A DNA stretch of 64,000 bases from Leptospira congkakensis. GTDB lineage: Bacteria; Spirochaetota; Leptospiria; Leptospirales; Leptospiraceae. Each line of letters opens with the position of its first letter. Positions within the stretch are counted from its first letter, which is position 1. This document shows positions 16,017 to 26,179 of the stretch, in pieces. A program made the position numbers and the translations under genes. Under the pieces are notes generated by a model, which was given only the letters and a program-made list of their open reading frames with translations, was not told the origin of the DNA and ran no database searches. The DNA lies in NCBI RefSeq assembly GCF_004770265.1, contig NZ_RQGQ01000014.1, positions 203,446 to 267,445 of the forward strand, read 5' to 3'.

Positions 16017-18017
16017 ATGTTAGATCCCAACCTCCCTGAATTAAAAGTAATGGATTACACCGCCTGTCTCCAAAAGGTACAGGCTATGGATTCACGGGGG
16101 GATTTTTCCTATAAAGGGATCTATAAAGTTTTATTAGTAATCTTTGAGTGGACAGATAAGTTTTTACAAAACAAAGTTTTGCCCAACGTAGAACAAATTG
16201 AACGTGATAGTTCGATTGATCGTGATCGTACGGAAAGTTATGTCATCGATCTGAGTTATAAACAAAATCCGGCCATTATTAGAAAAATGAACGTGTTGGA
16301 ATTTCACCCGAATGAACCCGGGGATCCTGAAAATCCAAAAACCTTTATCAAACACAATACCGTATTTGCAAGACCCACAACCTCTGATGGGGGAACCGCT
16401 TTTCGTTATGCGTTGGGCTTGAATGAACTTTCTACTTCGGCCATCAAAGGATGGTTTAACGAAAAAAGAAAGTATGTTGGTAAAGAAAAAATGCGCAAAG
16501 TAATCAAAGCGGCTGTGGATTCTAACAGGTTGTTTGATACTTATGCGTCTACGGAAATTGGGAACCTGTTCCAATGCCCTTATGACAAAACAAAAGTACA
16601 AAAGGATGCAACTATCATCATCCATTTGAAACCAATTTTAAAACAATTGGTAGATGATAAGATTTTGTTTTTCTTTCGCAATGACTCTGCCTCAAGACCT
16701 GCAAACAAAAGTGTTTTTTTATACAACCGGCCATCGGAAATTGCAGATCGTTATGATGGTTATATTGATTATACAAAAAACACAATTTATCCCGCCCTAA
16801 AAAATTTAGGAGTGATGGGCGAAGTCACCGAAGACTCTTGGAGTTCTCCTCGTAATCTTTTGACAGAAATTAAAGGATATATGAATGATTCTTATGGAGA
16901 TCAAAAAACTCTGATTGAAGAGTGTTTGGTTCTCAATGAGATTATTGAAAAAGATAAAGAAAGAGAAGAAAAACAAAAACGCAAACAACAAATCGATGAT
17001 TTGATGGCATTTTTGGCTGAAGCAGGCCGTATTGTTGAAGTAAACTTACTTCGTGTGAGTGGGGAACCTTTGACTGATGAGTTCCGTGCTTCTCTTTTAT
17101 CGCAACCAGAACTTTTGTATACTGAGTATGCTGATAATAAAATTTATAATGAATTTATCCTTCATAAATCTTGTATCCCGCAGGCCATTGAATCTGCCAA
17201 AAGAACTTTTCAGATCAAACATTCTGATTTAGAAATTCGTGTTCTAAACCAAATGAATGTGACTCTTCATTTGAATGACGAAAGTCCAAAACGTTTATTG
17301 GAAGAAATCGAAGCACAAAGCCTTTTCCAGTTCCTTCCGTTTTTTACAAGAATTTGGCGAATGATTATGGGCAGTATGGTGGTTCATAAGTTTGAAATCC
17401 CTCCGATCAAAGCAAGATTGCAACAGCAACTAAACAGAGATTTGGCGAGTCAAAAAGTTAAAAAGATCTCTCAAGAAAAAGACCGACTTGTAAAGGCACG
17501 TTTGAAAGAACGGGAAGAGGCCGAAAAAGACGCAGAAAAAAAATCCAAACAGTCACACCAGGCGGAGGCATCTACTGCCGGATTTAATGGTGGCGAAGAG
17601 GATTCAGAACCAGTCAAACAAGGGAGTCCTGAAGAAGAGAAAAAATGGAAAGAATCCATTGAATCTATCATTCGTATTTTGGATGAAGCTTGGGAATTTG
17701 GAGTGTATCCTGATCGTGAGTATGTACTTTCTAAATTGAACGGAAAGTTTACAGAAGAGAATTTGATATTTTTCTTAAAGAAATTTGGCGGAAAAGAAAT
17801 CTATAGTTTTCCTATCCGAAACCAAAGAGAAAAATTCCCTTGGCCGATCCTTGTTTCTACAGGGTATCTAAAACGACATGGCAAAAAACTTTTTGATAAA
17901 GTGAAAGCTGAGAGTGACCGCCAACGAAGCGAAAAATTTCCAAACCAAGAGAAATTCGACATTGCAGAATCGCAATTAGACTTTCTGAATAGAATCTTAC
18001 CCCGGTTAAAACCTTAA
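16017..18017 (+). CDS. Conserved hypothetical protein, 666 residues
   Basis: A large soluble protein without signal peptide or membrane segment. It contains several charged, helical and probably coiled-coil stretches (residues ~300-330 and ~480-535, rich in Glu/Lys/Arg). The ~535-550 region is low complexity ([16 protein letters not shown]). The first ~280 residues appear globular. No known family is recognised. It sits between asd and pyk on the same strand with gaps of 16 and 4 bp, so it is probably co-transcribed with them. Spirochaete-specific status is inferred. Confidence 0.7.
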   Translation: MLDPNLPELKVMDYTACLQKVQAMDSRGDFSYKGIYKVLLVIFEWTDKFLQNKVLPNVEQIERDSSIDRDRTESYVIDLSYKQNPAIIRKMNVLEFHPNEPGDPENPKTFIKHNTVFARPTTSDGGTAFRYALGLNELSTSAIKGWFNEKRKYVGKEKMRKVIKAAVDSNRLFDTYASTEIGNLFQCPYDKTKVQKDATIIIHLKPILKQLVDDKILFFFRNDSASRPANKSVFLYNRPSEIADRYDGYIDYTKNTIYPALKNLGVMGEVTEDSWSSPRNLLTEIKGYMNDSYGDQKTLIEECLVLNEIIEKDKEREEKQKRKQQIDDLMAFLAEAGRIVEVNLLRVSGEPLTDEFRASLLSQPELLYTEYADNKIYNEFILHKSCIPQAIESAKRTFQIKHSDLEIRVLNQMNVTLHLNDESPKRLLEEIEAQSLFQFLPFFTRIWRMIMGSMVVHKFEIPPIKARLQQQLNRDLASQKVKKISQEKDRLVKARLKEREEAEKDAEKKSKQSHQAEASTAGFNGGEEDSEPVKQGSPEEEKKWKESIESIIRILDEAWEFGVYPDREYVLSKLNGKFTEENLIFFLKKFGGKEIYSFPIRNQREKFPWPILVSTGYLKRHGKKLFDKVKAESDRQRSEKFPNQEKFDIAESQLDFLNRILPRLKP

Positions 18018-18021
18018 AATT

Positions 18022-19455
18022 ATGCCTGCTATTGAACAACTAAGAGCTCGAAAAACAAAAATCGTTTGCACCATAGGTCCTGCGACTGCTTCCAAAGAAA
18101 TGATCCGAAGTCTGGCTTTGGCTGGAATGAACATTGCTCGGATCAATATGAGTCATGGAGATCATGAATTTCATCGAAAGATCATTCGTATCATCAAATC
18201 ACTCAACAAAGATGAATTACACAAACAACCGATTTCTATCCTTCTTGATACACAAGGGCCGGAAATTCGAACTGGGGATGTTCAAAACGATCTCCATTTA
18301 AAAGTGGGCGAAACATTTACTTTTCATATCATTCCAGGGATGGAAGCGGAAGCCCAAAGTGTTTTTGTAAACTATCGAGATATTGTAAAAGACCTAAAGG
18401 TTGGTGACAAAGTTACTGTTGACAATGGACTCATTAACTTGGCCGTACAGGAAATTCGTGAGAATGAACTCGTTTGTACTGTGTTAGATGGTGGGAAACT
18501 CGGGTCTAGAAAACACATCAACTTACCCGGGATTCGAGTCAACTTACCTTCGATCACACCTAAAGACTTAAAAGACATTCTTTTTGGTTTGGAAGAGGAT
18601 ATTGATTTTGTGGCGTTATCCTTTGTTCGTACACCGGAAGACGTGATCCAATTACGTGGAATCATTGATGAAAAAAATCATCATGCACAAATCATTGCAA
18701 AGATAGAAGACCAAGAAGGTTTAAAAAACTTAGACGCCATCATTCGCGAGTCTGATGGGATTATGGTCGCACGCGGCGATTTGGGTGTTGAGATCGAAAT
18801 CGAAGAGCTTCCCATTGTCCAAAGAAGGATCATCAAACGTTGCCAAGAAGAAGGCAAACGTGTGATTGTTGCGACTCACTTATTAGAATCTATGATTCAA
18901 AATGCATCTCCTACTAGGGCAGAGGTGACTGACGTTGCCAATGCCGTGTATGAAGAAGCAGATGCCATTATGTTATCCGGTGAAACTGCAATGGGAAAAT
19001 TTCCTGTAAGATGTGTGGAGATGTTGGATAAAATTGCCCGCCGTATGGAGATGTCGATCAACCTAGGCCTTGCAGCACAAAGAAAACCGAAAGACCAAAA
19101 AGAAGAGATGGCTCGTTCTGCTGCCAATTTAGCCGATTCCATGCAAGCACATGCTATCATTGCAATCACCCGCCGGGGAATTACTGCCAATAATTTGGCA
19201 TCGTTTCACCCGAAATATCCGATTGTACATGCGTTCACCAATATGACGTCCGTTAGACGGAAGCTTTGGCTGACAAGAGGGGTCATTCCATACCGAGTGG
19301 ATTTTTCTTCTGATCCAGAAAAAACAATCAAACTTGCGATCCAAACTCTTGTGAATAATGGTTATCTCCAAATGGGTGAAAAGGTAGTCATTCTTTCTGA
19401 TATCATTGCTGGTGAAGATCGAGTTGAAACCATTCAAGTCCGCGAAGTAAAATAA
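18022..19455 (+). CDS. pyk: Pyruvate kinase
   Basis: Converts phosphoenolpyruvate and ADP to pyruvate and ATP, the last step of glycolysis. The 477-residue length is standard. Visible signatures are [10 protein letters not shown] at the N-terminus, [19 protein letters not shown], the active-site segment [15 protein letters not shown] with its catalytic Lys, [10 protein letters not shown], and [17 protein letters not shown]. The C-terminal regulatory domain is complete. The start ATG lies 4 nt after the stop of the 666-residue protein gene. In Leptospira, which lives on fatty acids, glycolytic flux is low; this enzyme probably works within anaplerotic balance (inference). Confidence 0.96.
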   Translation: MPAIEQLRARKTKIVCTIGPATASKEMIRSLALAGMNIARINMSHGDHEFHRKIIRIIKSLNKDELHKQPISILLDTQGPEIRTGDVQNDLHLKVGETFTFHIIPGMEAEAQSVFVNYRDIVKDLKVGDKVTVDNGLINLAVQEIRENELVCTVLDGGKLGSRKHINLPGIRVNLPSITPKDLKDILFGLEEDIDFVALSFVRTPEDVIQLRGIIDEKNHHAQIIAKIEDQEGLKNLDAIIRESDGIMVARGDLGVEIEIEELPIVQRRIIKRCQEEGKRVIVATHLLESMIQNASPTRAEVTDVANAVYEEADAIMLSGETAMGKFPVRCVEMLDKIARRMEMSINLGLAAQRKPKDQKEEMARSAANLADSMQAHAIIAITRRGITANNLASFHPKYPIVHAFTNMTSVRRKLWLTRGVIPYRVDFSSDPEKTIKLAIQTLVNNGYLQMGEKVVILSDIIAGEDRVETIQVREVK

Positions 19456-19460
19456 CCTTC

Positions 19461-20882
19461 ATGTTTATTCGGAATTCGATTTTTATGTTGGTAGTGATAT
19501 CAACATGGATTTCCATTCCGCTTAATGCCGAAGAAAGAAGTTCTGATGTACCAGAATGGATTGGTGAATTTAAAAAATTAGACGAGAACGAACTGTCCAA
19601 AAAAAAAGAAGGTTGGTATGCAACCGGTCTTCCTTTGTTTGGAAACGATGCTGTGAATGGATCGGGGCTTGGGATACTCGCTAATATTTTTTATAACGGA
19701 ACCAAATCAGACTCTTCTTTTAAGTACACTCCTTACGAACATTTGTTTTCTGTTGGAATTTACAGAACCAATCGTGGGACCCAAAATAATTATTTAGCTT
19801 GGGATGCCCCTTATTTTGCCGATACCGCTTACCGTTTGAGAGCTTATGTGGGCCATGATGCGAGTTTTTTTAATCAGTATTTTGGTGTGGGAACAGAAAG
19901 TTTAGAACCTCTTTATTTTAAAGATAGAAATATGGATGGAAGCCGTATCACTCGTAATGCTACTTATTCAGAATTTGAAAAAACAAATTCTTACGTAAGG
20001 AACAGAGGGCCCGGGCAAGAACTTAGTTCTAACCAACATTATAATGACTACCAATTTGATACTACCTATAGCCAGTTTGCTGCGGATAAAACAATTTTCC
20101 AGGTATTCAGGGTTTGGGCTGGGGTTGAGTTTTCAAAAAATACTGTTAGGCGGTATGATGGAACTTCTGTAGAAGGCAGAGAACCCATCTCTAATGTAAG
20201 AGTTCCGGCTACTGAAGGTAGTTCTAAACTTACGGAGGATGCCAGTTCCGGAAAAATCATCGGTGTGAATGGTGGAAACCTAAACTATGTCCGTGCAGGA
20301 ATTGCTTACGATACAAGGGATTATGAACCAGATCCCGATCGAGGTTGGCTGATTGAATACAATATCAATAAAGCAGAAAGAACCATTGGATCAGATTTTA
20401 ATTATATAAGACATTTTGCACAGGCTAAAAATTTTTACCAACCGTTCCCAAAACTTTTCGAAGAGTTTGTCATCGCCCAACGTGTGGCACTGACTAAAAT
20501 TGAAGGGGAAGTCCCGTTTTTTGAATATCGTTATCTTTTTTCCATTGATGGTCCGTTTGGTGCTCTCGGAGGACAGAACACCCTTCGTGGGTATAGACAA
20601 GAACGGTTTTTTGGACCTGTGATTGGATTTTATAATATTGAGTTACGATACCGTGTGGGAAGTTTTTCACTTTGGGATCAATTTTTCCAATTGAGTATTG
20701 TTCCATTTTATGATGTGGGTCGAGTTTGGGACAAACTTCGGGATGTAAACGCAATCGGTTACAAACATGCGCGTGGTTTGGGATTGCGGCTGATTTGGGA
20801 CCAAGCTACAGTCATTCTACTGGACTATGCTTATTCCCGAGAGGACCAATTGTTTTATATTGATATTGGTCATACGTTTTAG
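19461..20882 (+). CDS. Omp85/BamA-family outer-membrane beta-barrel protein
   Basis: A 473-residue exported protein with signal peptide (cleavage near LNA/EE). It shows alternating aromatic beta-strand patterns throughout and ends in a terminal aromatic residue (IGHTF), as outer-membrane barrels do. GGQNTLRGYRQERF (around residue 375) is the hallmark (V/L)RGY motif of the Omp85 barrel; FYDVGRVWD follows as usual. There is no room for a POTRA array, so it is a short single-barrel member rather than BamA or TamA. The gene follows pyk by 5 bp, and a terminator lies just after it. Substrate unknown. Confidence 0.85.
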   Translation: MFIRNSIFMLVVISTWISIPLNAEERSSDVPEWIGEFKKLDENELSKKKEGWYATGLPLFGNDAVNGSGLGILANIFYNGTKSDSSFKYTPYEHLFSVGIYRTNRGTQNNYLAWDAPYFADTAYRLRAYVGHDASFFNQYFGVGTESLEPLYFKDRNMDGSRITRNATYSEFEKTNSYVRNRGPGQELSSNQHYNDYQFDTTYSQFAADKTIFQVFRVWAGVEFSKNTVRRYDGTSVEGREPISNVRVPATEGSSKLTEDASSGKIIGVNGGNLNYVRAGIAYDTRDYEPDPDRGWLIEYNINKAERTIGSDFNYIRHFAQAKNFYQPFPKLFEEFVIAQRVALTKIEGEVPFFEYRYLFSIDGPFGALGGQNTLRGYRQERFFGPVIGFYNIELRYRVGSFSLWDQFFQLSIVPFYDVGRVWDKLRDVNAIGYKHARGLGLRLIWDQATVILLDYAYSREDQLFYIDIGHTF

Positions 20883-20892
20883 ATGTAAATTC

Positions 20893-20925
20893 AAAAGGAG
20901 AAACAAATTGTTTCCCCTTTTTTTA
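20893..20925. terminator. Bidirectional intrinsic terminator
   Basis: The stem AAAAGG-A-GAAAC / GTTTC-C-CCTTTT with loop AAATT (20893-20921) is flanked by A-runs on one side and T-runs on the other. It separates the convergent Omp85 and pirin genes and can serve both strands. Confidence 0.75.
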
Positions 20926-20938
20926 AATTCTCGTTTTT

Positions 20939-21676
20939 TTATTTCATCGGAACTTCAATCACGAGTAACTCTGATTTGACTTCTGCATGAAACTTATATT
21001 CGTCCTTGCCCCAATACCCAACGGCATCTCTACGTTCGAGGGTAGTGTCTTCTACTTTCAGTTTTCCATTGATTAGGAAAGTAAAGATTCCTTGGCCTTG
21101 TGCATGGACAGAATAAGAAAGTTCTTTTCCTGGTTCTAAGGTTGCCAAAGAAAAATAAGCATCTTGGTTGATCCAAACGGCTTCTTCATCAATGGGGGAA
21201 ACAACAGTTTGAAACCGGTTCACTCGACCAGCTTCCGAAAAGGTTTTTTGTGCATATCTTGGTTCGATTCCTCCTACTTTCGGAAGGATCCACACTTGCA
21301 AAAAATTTACCTTCTTTTCGCTGCTATGATTGAATTCCGAGTGTTGGATTCCCGAACCCGCAGACATAATTTGTACGTCACCCGTGCGAATGATACCATT
21401 CGTACCTGTACTATCTTTATGGGCCAACTCACCGAAAAGTGGGATAGAAATTATTTCCATATTTTGGTGAGGATGGGTGCCGAAACCCATACTTGGTTCT
21501 ACGATATCATCGTTCAGCACACGGAGGGCACCGAAGTTGGTTTTTTCGGGATGGTACCAATGACCAAAACTAAAGGAATGGTGGCTGTCCAACCATCCGA
21601 AATTGACATGCCCACGTTCGGATGCGGGGTGGAATTTCTTTCCTACGGAATTGCTGTTGGGTTTTAATGTTTCCAT
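20939..21676 (-). CDS. Pirin-family bicupin protein
   Basis: A 245-residue bicupin. The metal ligands of pirins are present: His68 and His70 in THPHQNMEI, and His112 and Glu114 in QHSEFNH, in the N-terminal cupin. Bacterial pirins of this size (YhhW-like) can show quercetin 2,3-dioxygenase activity, but the natural substrate is usually unknown. An oxidative or redox-sensing role is plausible, not proven. Cytoplasmic, monocistronic, convergent to the Omp85 gene across a shared terminator, and divergent from the chemoreceptor-like gene across a 107-bp gap. Confidence 0.93.
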   Translation of the reverse strand: METLKPNSNSVGKKFHPASERGHVNFGWLDSHHSFSFGHWYHPEKTNFGALRVLNDDIVEPSMGFGTHPHQNMEIISIPLFGELAHKDSTGTNGIIRTGDVQIMSAGSGIQHSEFNHSSEKKVNFLQVWILPKVGGIEPRYAQKTFSEAGRVNRFQTVVSPIDEEAVWINQDAYFSLATLEPGKELSYSVHAQGQGIFTFLINGKLKVEDTTLERRDAVGYWGKDEYKFHAEVKSELLVIEVPMK

Positions 21677-21783
21677 ATTGAATAGTTTAATATTAAGCTA
21701 TAATTTGTCAACCGAGTTTTGTTTTCAGAGTGTAAAAAAAGAAAATCACTTCCCATTCGCTTTCACTAACCGATCATCATCCT

Positions 21784-23361
21784 ATGTCGAAGATCACTAG
21801 TTTAGAACCAATAAAAACTAAGAAAAGCTGGGTGGAACTTGGGCCGGTCTATGTAAACCGAGTCAGGTTTCTGCTCGCGGGATTTTATATCATCGCAACC
21901 CTCGGATCTTATAAAACTTCCACTACATTACAAACCATGAGTTATCTAGTGGGGATAACCTGTATGTTTTTATATGGGGGTCTTCAGGCTTATTTATTCA
22001 AAAAGGAAAAGTTGGGTGCATTTTTTCCTAAGGTTCTGATCCTTATGGACATCACGGTTCTTTTTGCTGTTACTGCCTCTGGTCTTATGGGTGGCAGTGG
22101 GGTTGCTGCAGACTTAATTAAGTCACCCACACTCTATGTGTTGTATTATTTTTATGTAGTGTATTCGGCATTTTTATTTTCCAAACGAACATTACTCATG
22201 AGTACCTATTATTCTGCGTTTTGTTTGGTGATGATTTCTGTCATTGGTTATGGACAGGGAGTTGAGTTTAAAGAGGTAGAGGGATTCCAAAGTCAAAAGA
22301 ATACAGTTGGTATTTCGAATGAAGTATTCAAAGTTTTATTTTTGATTTGTTTTGGATATCTTACTTCTGCAGTTCTCAATTTATTAAACGAAATCAAAAA
22401 TGAATCGGAAGAAAGACAAAAAATTGCAGAGAACGAAAAGTTAACAGCAGACAACTTAAATAATAATTTAGTCAGGGTTGGTTCCGAACTGATTAATACT
22501 TTAAAAACCATCCGTGCCATCACAACGGATTTTAATTTACAAATTGAATCCCAAGACAAATCCATCCATGAATTAACCGAGTTTGTTTCCTCATTTTCCG
22601 AAAGTATCCAAACTTCTGTGAATAATATAGGAAAACAACACAACCAAATCAGTTTGTTGAATCATAAATCAGACACGTTAAAACTTAGCATTACAGAAAT
22701 TGGATCTTCTGTAGAAGAATTAAATGCGAATATGGATGATTTTCAAGATAGAAGTAATGTCCTTTCTGAAACAGTTAAAAATCTAGAAGAAAGACTTCGA
22801 TCAGTCAATGAGTCTCAAAAAGAAGTGAGTGAAGTGAATGATATTATGGCGGAGATTGCTGACCGTACGAATTTACTTGCACTTAATGCTTCCATTGAAG
22901 CCGCAAGGGCTGGGGAACATGGAAGGGGATTTGCTGTTGTAGCGCAAGAAGTTGCAAAATTAGCTGAAAATTCGAATGAAAACGCCACTAAGATTAAAAA
23001 AATCATTACAACTTCGAATCGATTCATTCAGGAAGGGACGGAGCTTGCGTCCACCTCTCTCAAACAAACAGAAGCTCTTCAGTCAAAGTACGAACTTCTG
23101 AGTGCGGTCATTAAAACGGCCACAAACAAAATCAATTCTCAAAAAAGTATTAACAATGAAGTACTTGAGTCTTTAGATTTAATTGAATCTATATCTCGGG
23201 AATTGGACCAGGAATCAAAACTGCTAAATCAAGATAAAAATCAGATGGTTGCCGTTGTGCAAAAAATGGATGAAATTAACAGAGAAGTTGTTATTAATGC
23301 TAGAAAAGTAGGTGAGAATACTTTAAGTTTGGAAAAACAAGCAGCAGATTTAGCCTCTTAA
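21784..23361 (+). CDS. Methyl-accepting chemotaxis-like transducer with polytopic N-terminus
   Basis: A 525-residue protein. The first ~190 residues contain about six membrane helices and no large periplasmic sensor domain, so sensing must occur in or near the membrane. The cytoplasmic part is a long coiled coil whose tip, [17 protein letters not shown], is the conserved CheA/CheW-contacting hairpin (MCP signalling domain). No HAMP domain is evident. It may feed into the chemotaxis array or another CheA-like pathway. The caspase-like gene starts 12 bp downstream, suggesting co-transcription. Confidence 0.9.
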   Translation: MSKITSLEPIKTKKSWVELGPVYVNRVRFLLAGFYIIATLGSYKTSTTLQTMSYLVGITCMFLYGGLQAYLFKKEKLGAFFPKVLILMDITVLFAVTASGLMGGSGVAADLIKSPTLYVLYYFYVVYSAFLFSKRTLLMSTYYSAFCLVMISVIGYGQGVEFKEVEGFQSQKNTVGISNEVFKVLFLICFGYLTSAVLNLLNEIKNESEERQKIAENEKLTADNLNNNLVRVGSELINTLKTIRAITTDFNLQIESQDKSIHELTEFVSSFSESIQTSVNNIGKQHNQISLLNHKSDTLKLSITEIGSSVEELNANMDDFQDRSNVLSETVKNLEERLRSVNESQKEVSEVNDIMAEIADRTNLLALNASIEAARAGEHGRGFAVVAQEVAKLAENSNENATKIKKIITTSNRFIQEGTELASTSLKQTEALQSKYELLSAVIKTATNKINSQKSINNEVLESLDLIESISRELDQESKLLNQDKNQMVAVVQKMDEINREVVINARKVGENTLSLEKQAADLAS

Positions 23362-23373
23362 AATAACCTCTCA

Positions 23374-24675
23374 ATGAAATCTAAAATCCTAATATTCTTA
23401 TTTTTGACTATGCCAGTTTATTTAGGAGCAGACCCCACTCCAAAACGGTTTGGATTTGTAGTGGGGGTTAGCGAATATAAAGAGTTATCTCTTGGGGATC
23501 TAAAAACAGCCAAAAGTGACGCCCTTGGGATGACAAAGATTTTGTTTAGTTACGGATCTTACAACAGGATCCAAACTTTGGTTCAAGAGGGTTCTGTAAG
23601 TTCAACTCCAACAAAATATAATATTTTATCCCATTTGGAAGCTTTGTTAGAAGAGACTAGTCCAGAAGACTTGTTCGTTTTTTATTTTTCCGGGCATGGT
23701 GTGGTGGATTATAATGATCGAGTGTATTTACTTCCGGAAGATGCAAACCCTCAAAAACCATTCGAAACTGGGATTGCCGTAGAACAACTCCTCGAAATGA
23801 CAAGAAAATATAAATTGAAACGTGTTCTGTTCTTTATTGATGCTTGTCGGAATCCAGAAGATGGAAAAGGAGAAGAGGGTAGAAAGTATTTAGAAGGTTC
23901 TGGTTTCCGAGATTCTGAAATAGTTTCTGTATTTTACTCCACTAAAGTTGGGTACTCTAGTTATGAAGATCCAAAGTCTGGTTACGGAGTCTTTACTAAG
24001 TTTTTGATTTATGGGTTGGAAGGTCGGGCAGATTCCAATTACAATGGAGAGGTCTCTTATTCAGAGTTGTCCAATTATGTAGTTTCTGCTCTTCGAGATT
24101 GGTCCAAAACAAATCAAAAATTACAAAAACCTTATACAAAAGAATATGCGGAGAAATCCGAAGATACCGTTCTCACTTACGCGGTCAATCCTGAGACCTC
24201 TCTTGCCGATGCTCCTCTGTTTAATCCTTACAATCCAACGTATGCATTCCGTTCCTTTCTTTTTCCTGGTTGGGGACAATATGCACGGGGCCAAGAAGAA
24301 AAGGGTAAGGTGATTATGTCTATTTTTGCCTTAGGTGTTTTATACGCTGGTTTTCAGTACAACACCTATATGCATGATAAAGCAACCTATGAATCTGCAA
24401 TCGGGATCCCTCCCAATTCTCGTGTTGCCGAAACAGTAGCTCTTAATTATTATTTGATTGAACCTCATAGACAACGTATGGAAACTTCCAGAGCCAATCT
24501 ATCACAAGCTCTAACCGCACTTCTTGTACTTTGGTCGGCAAATGTGTTTGATTTTTATCTATTAGGACCCAATCCTAAGGAAAAGTCGGGTGTTTGGCTC
24601 GAGTTTCACTGGGAAAACCAAGGTTACATGGGTACGGATAGAATTGGGAAATTAGGTTATGCGATGCAATTTTAG
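23374..24675 (+). CDS. Secreted caspase-family (C14) peptidase with DUF5683-like membrane tail
   Basis: A 433-residue protein with signal peptide (cleavage near YLGA/DP). Residues ~25-250 are a caspase/metacaspase p20-like domain: the catalytic His is His108 in FYFSGHGVVD and the nucleophile Cys158 in FFIDACRN, both intact. From about 285 onward, FRSFLFPGWGQYARGQEEKG and following hydrophobic segments match a DUF5683-type membrane module. The protease is therefore tethered to a membrane and faces the periplasm. Three kelch lipoprotein genes follow, the first overlapping by 17 bp. Caspase-like enzymes of this group cleave after Arg/Lys or Asp; the target here is unknown, and the kelch proteins are possible partners (inference). 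Confidence 0.88.
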   Translation: MKSKILIFLFLTMPVYLGADPTPKRFGFVVGVSEYKELSLGDLKTAKSDALGMTKILFSYGSYNRIQTLVQEGSVSSTPTKYNILSHLEALLEETSPEDLFVFYFSGHGVVDYNDRVYLLPEDANPQKPFETGIAVEQLLEMTRKYKLKRVLFFIDACRNPEDGKGEEGRKYLEGSGFRDSEIVSVFYSTKVGYSSYEDPKSGYGVFTKFLIYGLEGRADSNYNGEVSYSELSNYVVSALRDWSKTNQKLQKPYTKEYAEKSEDTVLTYAVNPETSLADAPLFNPYNPTYAFRSFLFPGWGQYARGQEEKGKVIMSIFALGVLYAGFQYNTYMHDKATYESAIGIPPNSRVAETVALNYYLIEPHRQRMETSRANLSQALTALLVLWSANVFDFYLLGPNPKEKSGVWLEFHWENQGYMGTDRIGKLGYAMQF

Positions 24676-26179
24676 TTTATTCATAACTTTATTATTCTTT
24701 CAATGTACGATCCAAGACCAAACGAAGAATATCTTCGATCCCAAAACTTTGACTGGTGGATCTGTTGCTGTATTAACAACACTAGCATTTCAAAACGAAA
24801 TTCAAATTACATCTAGATACCAAACGAATGATTATCCATCGTTTATAAAAACTGAAATTTTAGATTTGGATATCAGTGAACCAGTCGCTTCTTATTTTAC
24901 AAAAACCAATTTTAGTATTTCAGAAAATTATAAAGACGATTTGGTTTTAAGAGATGTATTCCCACTCAGTGAATCAAAAATCCGTGTTTTGTTTTCGGTT
25001 TCTTCTAGGTCTGAATGGAGAGAACCTATTTCTTTATTCATCCAAAGGCCGGAAACATTTGGAAATTATTCATTTTCTGGTAAACAATTCGAGTTTAAGT
25101 TTCCTTATCCTCGTTATATCGGTTCTATCTCGGAAGCAAAAGGCCATATTACCTCTGCTCTTTTATTGGATGGAAGGATTTTACTCGCCGGAGGAGTTGC
25201 TATCTCCGGAATCACTGTCGCTACTGTAGAAATTTTAAATCCAGAGACGGGGATCTCTACGGTCCTTCCCCCTTTGAGCCAAAGTTTAATGGGGATGGCA
25301 GTGTGTACGAATCCGAATGGAGTGGTGTATCTATCTGGTGGAAAAACCGTATCCGGTTCTGTGACTGCCAATTCTCAAATTAGCAATCGTATCTATCGAA
25401 TCCAGAGTAATGACCAAACGGTAGTAGAACTTCCAGTTGTTTTACAAAAAAGACGATATGGTCATACGATGGTTTGTTTGCCAAACGGCGACTTGCTTCT
25501 GTCAGGTGGTCAGTTCCAGGTTGGGAATGATCATACTGCAATTACAAATGAACACGAACTTGTTTCTGTGCAAGTAGGAACATCAACAATTTTAAACTCC
25601 ACTGCTAACCTCCCGATGAACACAGTGTTTCATTTTGCAGAGTATGATGGTAAGAAGAATGATATTTTATTTTTTGGAGGGAAGGATCGAATCGATCCTT
25701 TTGCGGTTTATACAAATTCGATCAGACGTTTGGATTTAGATTCACAAGTAATGGATATAATTGGGAACGTAATGCCCACATCAAGATCTAATGTAACAAG
25801 TATCCCTGTCCCTGGTGGGGATCGTTTGGTATTAGGTGGGGTAATTGGAGGAGCCAGTGTTGTTGGTTCTCGTAGTATTGAATCTTGGAATGAAACCAGT
25901 TGGACAACAAAAACTCATGGTTTTACGACTAGAACCAAAAATGGGAGTTCCATCATTCCCTATTCTGGTTCTCAAGTTCTTTACACTGGCGGGGTTGATA
26001 CTTATTATAAATCTGGAATTTTAGAATTATATGATCATACCGAAAAGAGAAATTTTGTCGTAGATACGATGATGAACGCTCGTTCGGAACATACTGCTGT
26101 ACAAACGGCAAGAGGGGTCATCATATTTGGTGATTCAGTCTTAAACGATAGAAGGGTAGAATTATATGGAAAAGATTAA
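24659..26179 (+). CDS. Kelch-repeat lipoprotein, tandem copy 1
   Basis: A 506-residue lipoprotein: signal peptide with lipobox LFFQC, then TKNIFDPKTLTGG. A ~120-residue beta-rich Ig-like region (DLDISEPVASYF) is followed by seven kelch-type strands, each ending in GG or similar (GRILLAGG, GVVYLSGG, GDLLLSGG, DILFFGG, DRLVLGG, QVLYTGG, GVIIFGD). This suits a single seven-bladed beta-propeller. It overlaps the caspase gene by 17 bp and the next kelch gene by 14 bp, so the set is translationally coupled. Likely outer-membrane-attached, binding protein or glycan (inference). Confidence 0.8.
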   Translation: MRCNFSLFITLLFFQCTIQDQTKNIFDPKTLTGGSVAVLTTLAFQNEIQITSRYQTNDYPSFIKTEILDLDISEPVASYFTKTNFSISENYKDDLVLRDVFPLSESKIRVLFSVSSRSEWREPISLFIQRPETFGNYSFSGKQFEFKFPYPRYIGSISEAKGHITSALLLDGRILLAGGVAISGITVATVEILNPETGISTVLPPLSQSLMGMAVCTNPNGVVYLSGGKTVSGSVTANSQISNRIYRIQSNDQTVVELPVVLQKRRYGHTMVCLPNGDLLLSGGQFQVGNDHTAITNEHELVSVQVGTSTILNSTANLPMNTVFHFAEYDGKKNDILFFGGKDRIDPFAVYTNSIRRLDLDSQVMDIIGNVMPTSRSNVTSIPVPGGDRLVLGGVIGGASVVGSRSIESWNETSWTTKTHGFTTRTKNGSSIIPYSGSQVLYTGGVDTYYKSGILELYDHTEKRNFVVDTMMNARSEHTAVQTARGVIIFGDSVLNDRRVELYGKD